Source of the DNA: Flavobacteriaceae bacterium
GTDB taxonomy: Bacteria > Bacteroidota > Bacteroidia > Flavobacteriales > Flavobacteriaceae
Assembly: GCA_029238555.1 (NCBI GenBank)
Contig: JAQWFV010000005.1
Location: 1-7,580, forward strand
DNA length: 7,580 nt
Direction: 5' to 3'
The notes under the pieces were generated by a model. The model did no database searches, was not told the origin of the DNA, and saw nothing but the letters and a program-made list of their open reading frames with translations. A program made the position numbers and the translations under genes. This document shows, piece by piece, positions 5,784 through 7,580 of the stretch. Each line of letters begins with the position of its first letter. The stretch's first letter is position 1.

Positions 5784-7580
5784 AAAAAATACAACTTACT
5801 ACATTTAGCTAAAAATACTTTACTGTTTACAGCCTTATATGCTGGACTTCAAAGTTGTGAGTCTCCAAAAGAGGTTTCAGCTGTTCATTTTAATACTGTT
5901 ACTGCAGAACAAAGTGGGGTGGATTTTGAAAATACTTTAACGCCCAGTGCAGATTTAAATATTATAGAATACCTCTACTTCTACAACGGTGCTGGAGTGG
6001 CCATTGGAGATTTAAACAACGATGGATTGGAAGACCTATTTATCACTGGAAATCAAGTTCAAGATAGGGTGTATGAAAACTTAGGAGGACTTAAATTCAA
6101 GGATCAAACAGCTGCTGCAGACATAAATACTCAAAACAGTTGGTCTAATGGAGTTACCCTAGCAGATGTGAACAATGACGGCTTATTAGATGTATATGTT
6201 TCTGTTGTAGGAAATTATAAAACCCTGAAAGGACATAACAAACTGTTTATAAATCAAGGTAATTTTAAATTCAAAGAAATTTCAAAAGAGGTTAATATCG
6301 CCTTTTCAGGTTTTGGCACACAAGCGAGCTTCTTTGATTATGACAACGATGGGGACTTAGATTTATATTTACTCAACCATACGGTTCACACGCCTAGAAG
6401 TTATGGGAAAGCAGAAAAGAGGACAGAAAAAGATCCGCTTTCAGGTGATTTGTTATTTGAAAACACTTTAGAAACAGGTGTTTTAAATTTTATAGACGTC
6501 ACTCAGGCTGCTGGTATTTACAACAGTCCTTTAGGTTATGGCTTAGGGCTAGCCACTGCAGATTTAAACAAAGACGGGTTTATTGACATTTATGTTGGTA
6601 ATGATTTTCATGAAAACGATTATATCTATCTCAATAATGGAGACAAGACCTTTAGGGAAGCTAGTGCAGAAATGACCAGCAATAGCAGCAGATTTACCAT
6701 GGGATTAGACGTTGCAGACCTTAATAACGACGCCCTAATAGATGTGTTTACATTAGACATGATGCCTGACCAAGCATCCATACGCCTTAAATCTGGAGGA
6801 GAAGATTCGGATAAAGTAGCTCAAATCAAAGAGGGTTTTGGGTTTCAAACACAGTATTCCAGAAATCATTTTCAATTGAACAACGGACAAGGGGCTTTTC
6901 AAGAAATAGCCCTTCTCACGGAAACTTATGCGACAGATTGGAGTTGGTCTGCCCTTATAGAAGACTTTGACAACGACGGGCTTTCTGATATTTTTATCAG
7001 CAACGGTATTTATAGAAGGCCTAATGATTTAGATTATATAAATTACCTCAGTAACCTAAACTTTAGTCAATACAACCAAGACCAACAAGACCTTTTAGAA
7101 AAAAAGCTGATTGAAGAAATGCCCCAGTTAGAAATTGCCAATGTATTACTGCATAATCAAGGAGGTTTTAAATTTAAAAAACACTCATCAGCAGCAGGCC
7201 TAAAAAACAACTATTCCAATGGAGCTGCCTATGCAGATTTGGATTTAGATGGAGATATGGACCTGGTGGTTAATAATATTAATAGCCCTCTAGAGATCTT
7301 AGAAAACACCCAAGATCCCAGTATGCACAATTTTGTGGGTGTAAAGTTGGTGCCTTCAGCGGAAATAAAAAACACGAGTGGTGCCAAGCTAACCCTATTT
7401 TCAGGACAACAAGTTTGGTATAAAGAGCTGAGTGCCACCAGAGGCTACGCATCGGCTTCCAGCCAAAATATTCACTTTGGAATTGGGAAAAATACCACTA
7501 TTGATTCCTTAACTATTACATTTCCTATTGGTGGAACGCAAACTATTAAAAGTGTTGCTATCAATACCTATCAGGAAATA
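5781..7580 (+). CDS. VCBS/FG-GAP and ASPIC/UnbV lipoprotein (CRTAC1-like), 3' partial
   Basis: The frame from ATG at 5781 stays open for exactly 600 codons to the right edge, so the gene continues beyond the window. My translation shows a lipoprotein signal: Lys2-Lys3, a hydrophobic stretch at about 13-23 and lipobox LQSC with Cys26. FYNGAGVAIGDLNNDG follows, matching the paralogue's FYNGGGVAIGDINNDG. Asp-rich calcium-type loops begin near residues 77, 129, 186, 261, 313, 397 and 486, in the same order as the first repeat set of the preceding gene. The fifth (LNNDALID) again lacks the normal Gly. DWSW occurs at 386-389 and NGIYR at 408-412. An ASPIC/UnbV domain starts near 516, with RGYAS and HFGIG, and runs to the edge. 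By comparison with its neighbour, a second repeat set of about 500 residues should follow, for a total near 1,100. It is clearly more diverged from the other two copies than they are from each other. The ligand is unknown. Confidence 0.94.
   Translation, partial: MKKYNLLHLAKNTLLFTALYAGLQSCESPKEVSAVHFNTVTAEQSGVDFENTLTPSADLNIIEYLYFYNGAGVAIGDLNNDGLEDLFITGNQVQDRVYENLGGLKFKDQTAAADINTQNSWSNGVTLADVNNDGLLDVYVSVVGNYKTLKGHNKLFINQGNFKFKEISKEVNIAFSGFGTQASFFDYDNDGDLDLYLLNHTVHTPRSYGKAEKRTEKDPLSGDLLFENTLETGVLNFIDVTQAAGIYNSPLGYGLGLATADLNKDGFIDIYVGNDFHENDYIYLNNGDKTFREASAEMTSNSSRFTMGLDVADLNNDALIDVFTLDMMPDQASIRLKSGGEDSDKVAQIKEGFGFQTQYSRNHFQLNNGQGAFQEIALLTETYATDWSWSALIEDFDNDGLSDIFISNGIYRRPNDLDYINYLSNLNFSQYNQDQQDLLEKKLIEEMPQLEIANVLLHNQGGFKFKKHSSAAGLKNNYSNGAAYADLDLDGDMDLVVNNINSPLEILENTQDPSMHNFVGVKLVPSAEIKNTSGAKLTLFSGQQVWYKELSATRGYASASSQNIHFGIGKNTTIDSLTITFPIGGTQTIKSVAINTYQEI

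Noticed and set aside
7229..7438. A 69-codon minus-strand open frame, the only closed frame of any length near the right edge
   Set aside because: The true gene here is the plus-strand frame from 5781, which runs off the window and so has no stop.

Overview
The window looks like a piece of an AT-rich Bacteroidota chromosome, most likely a marine-type flavobacterium. The evidence is low GC, no Shine-Dalgarno sequences before the starts, lipoprotein signal peptides with a Cys near residue 26-28, and above all large CRTAC1-like proteins with VCBS/FG-GAP repeats plus an ASPIC/UnbV domain, a type that is abundant in that phylum. The species cannot be named from the sequence.

Layout: all genes are on the + strand and packed almost without gaps. 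(1) Bases 1-1901 are the C-terminal ~632 codons of a large repeat protein that begins upstream of the window. (2) Bases 1870-2466 encode a small lipoprotein of unknown function whose start lies inside the end of gene 1 (32-base overlap). (3) Bases 2471-5779 are a complete 1102-residue lipoprotein with two sets of Asp-rich calcium-loop repeats separated by an ASPIC/UnbV domain. (4) Bases 5781-7580 are the first 600 codons of a third paralogue, open at the right edge. Junctions are a 32-base overlap, a 4-base gap and a 1-base gap, so this is almost certainly one transcription unit with no internal terminator. I see no promoter, RNA gene, mobile element or CRISPR array, and no gene-free stretch over 4 bases.

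How they may work together: genes 1, 3 and 4 are tandem paralogues, and genes 2, 3 and 4 carry lipoprotein signals. They therefore probably form a set of membrane-anchored, probably surface-exposed beta-propeller proteins. In Bacteroidota such proteins are often encoded beside SusC/SusD-type outer-membrane uptake genes, so a role in binding or handling an extracellular glycan or other polymer is plausible. No SusC, SusD or enzyme gene is visible here, so that role is inference. The least explained element is the small lipoprotein set between two giant paralogues.
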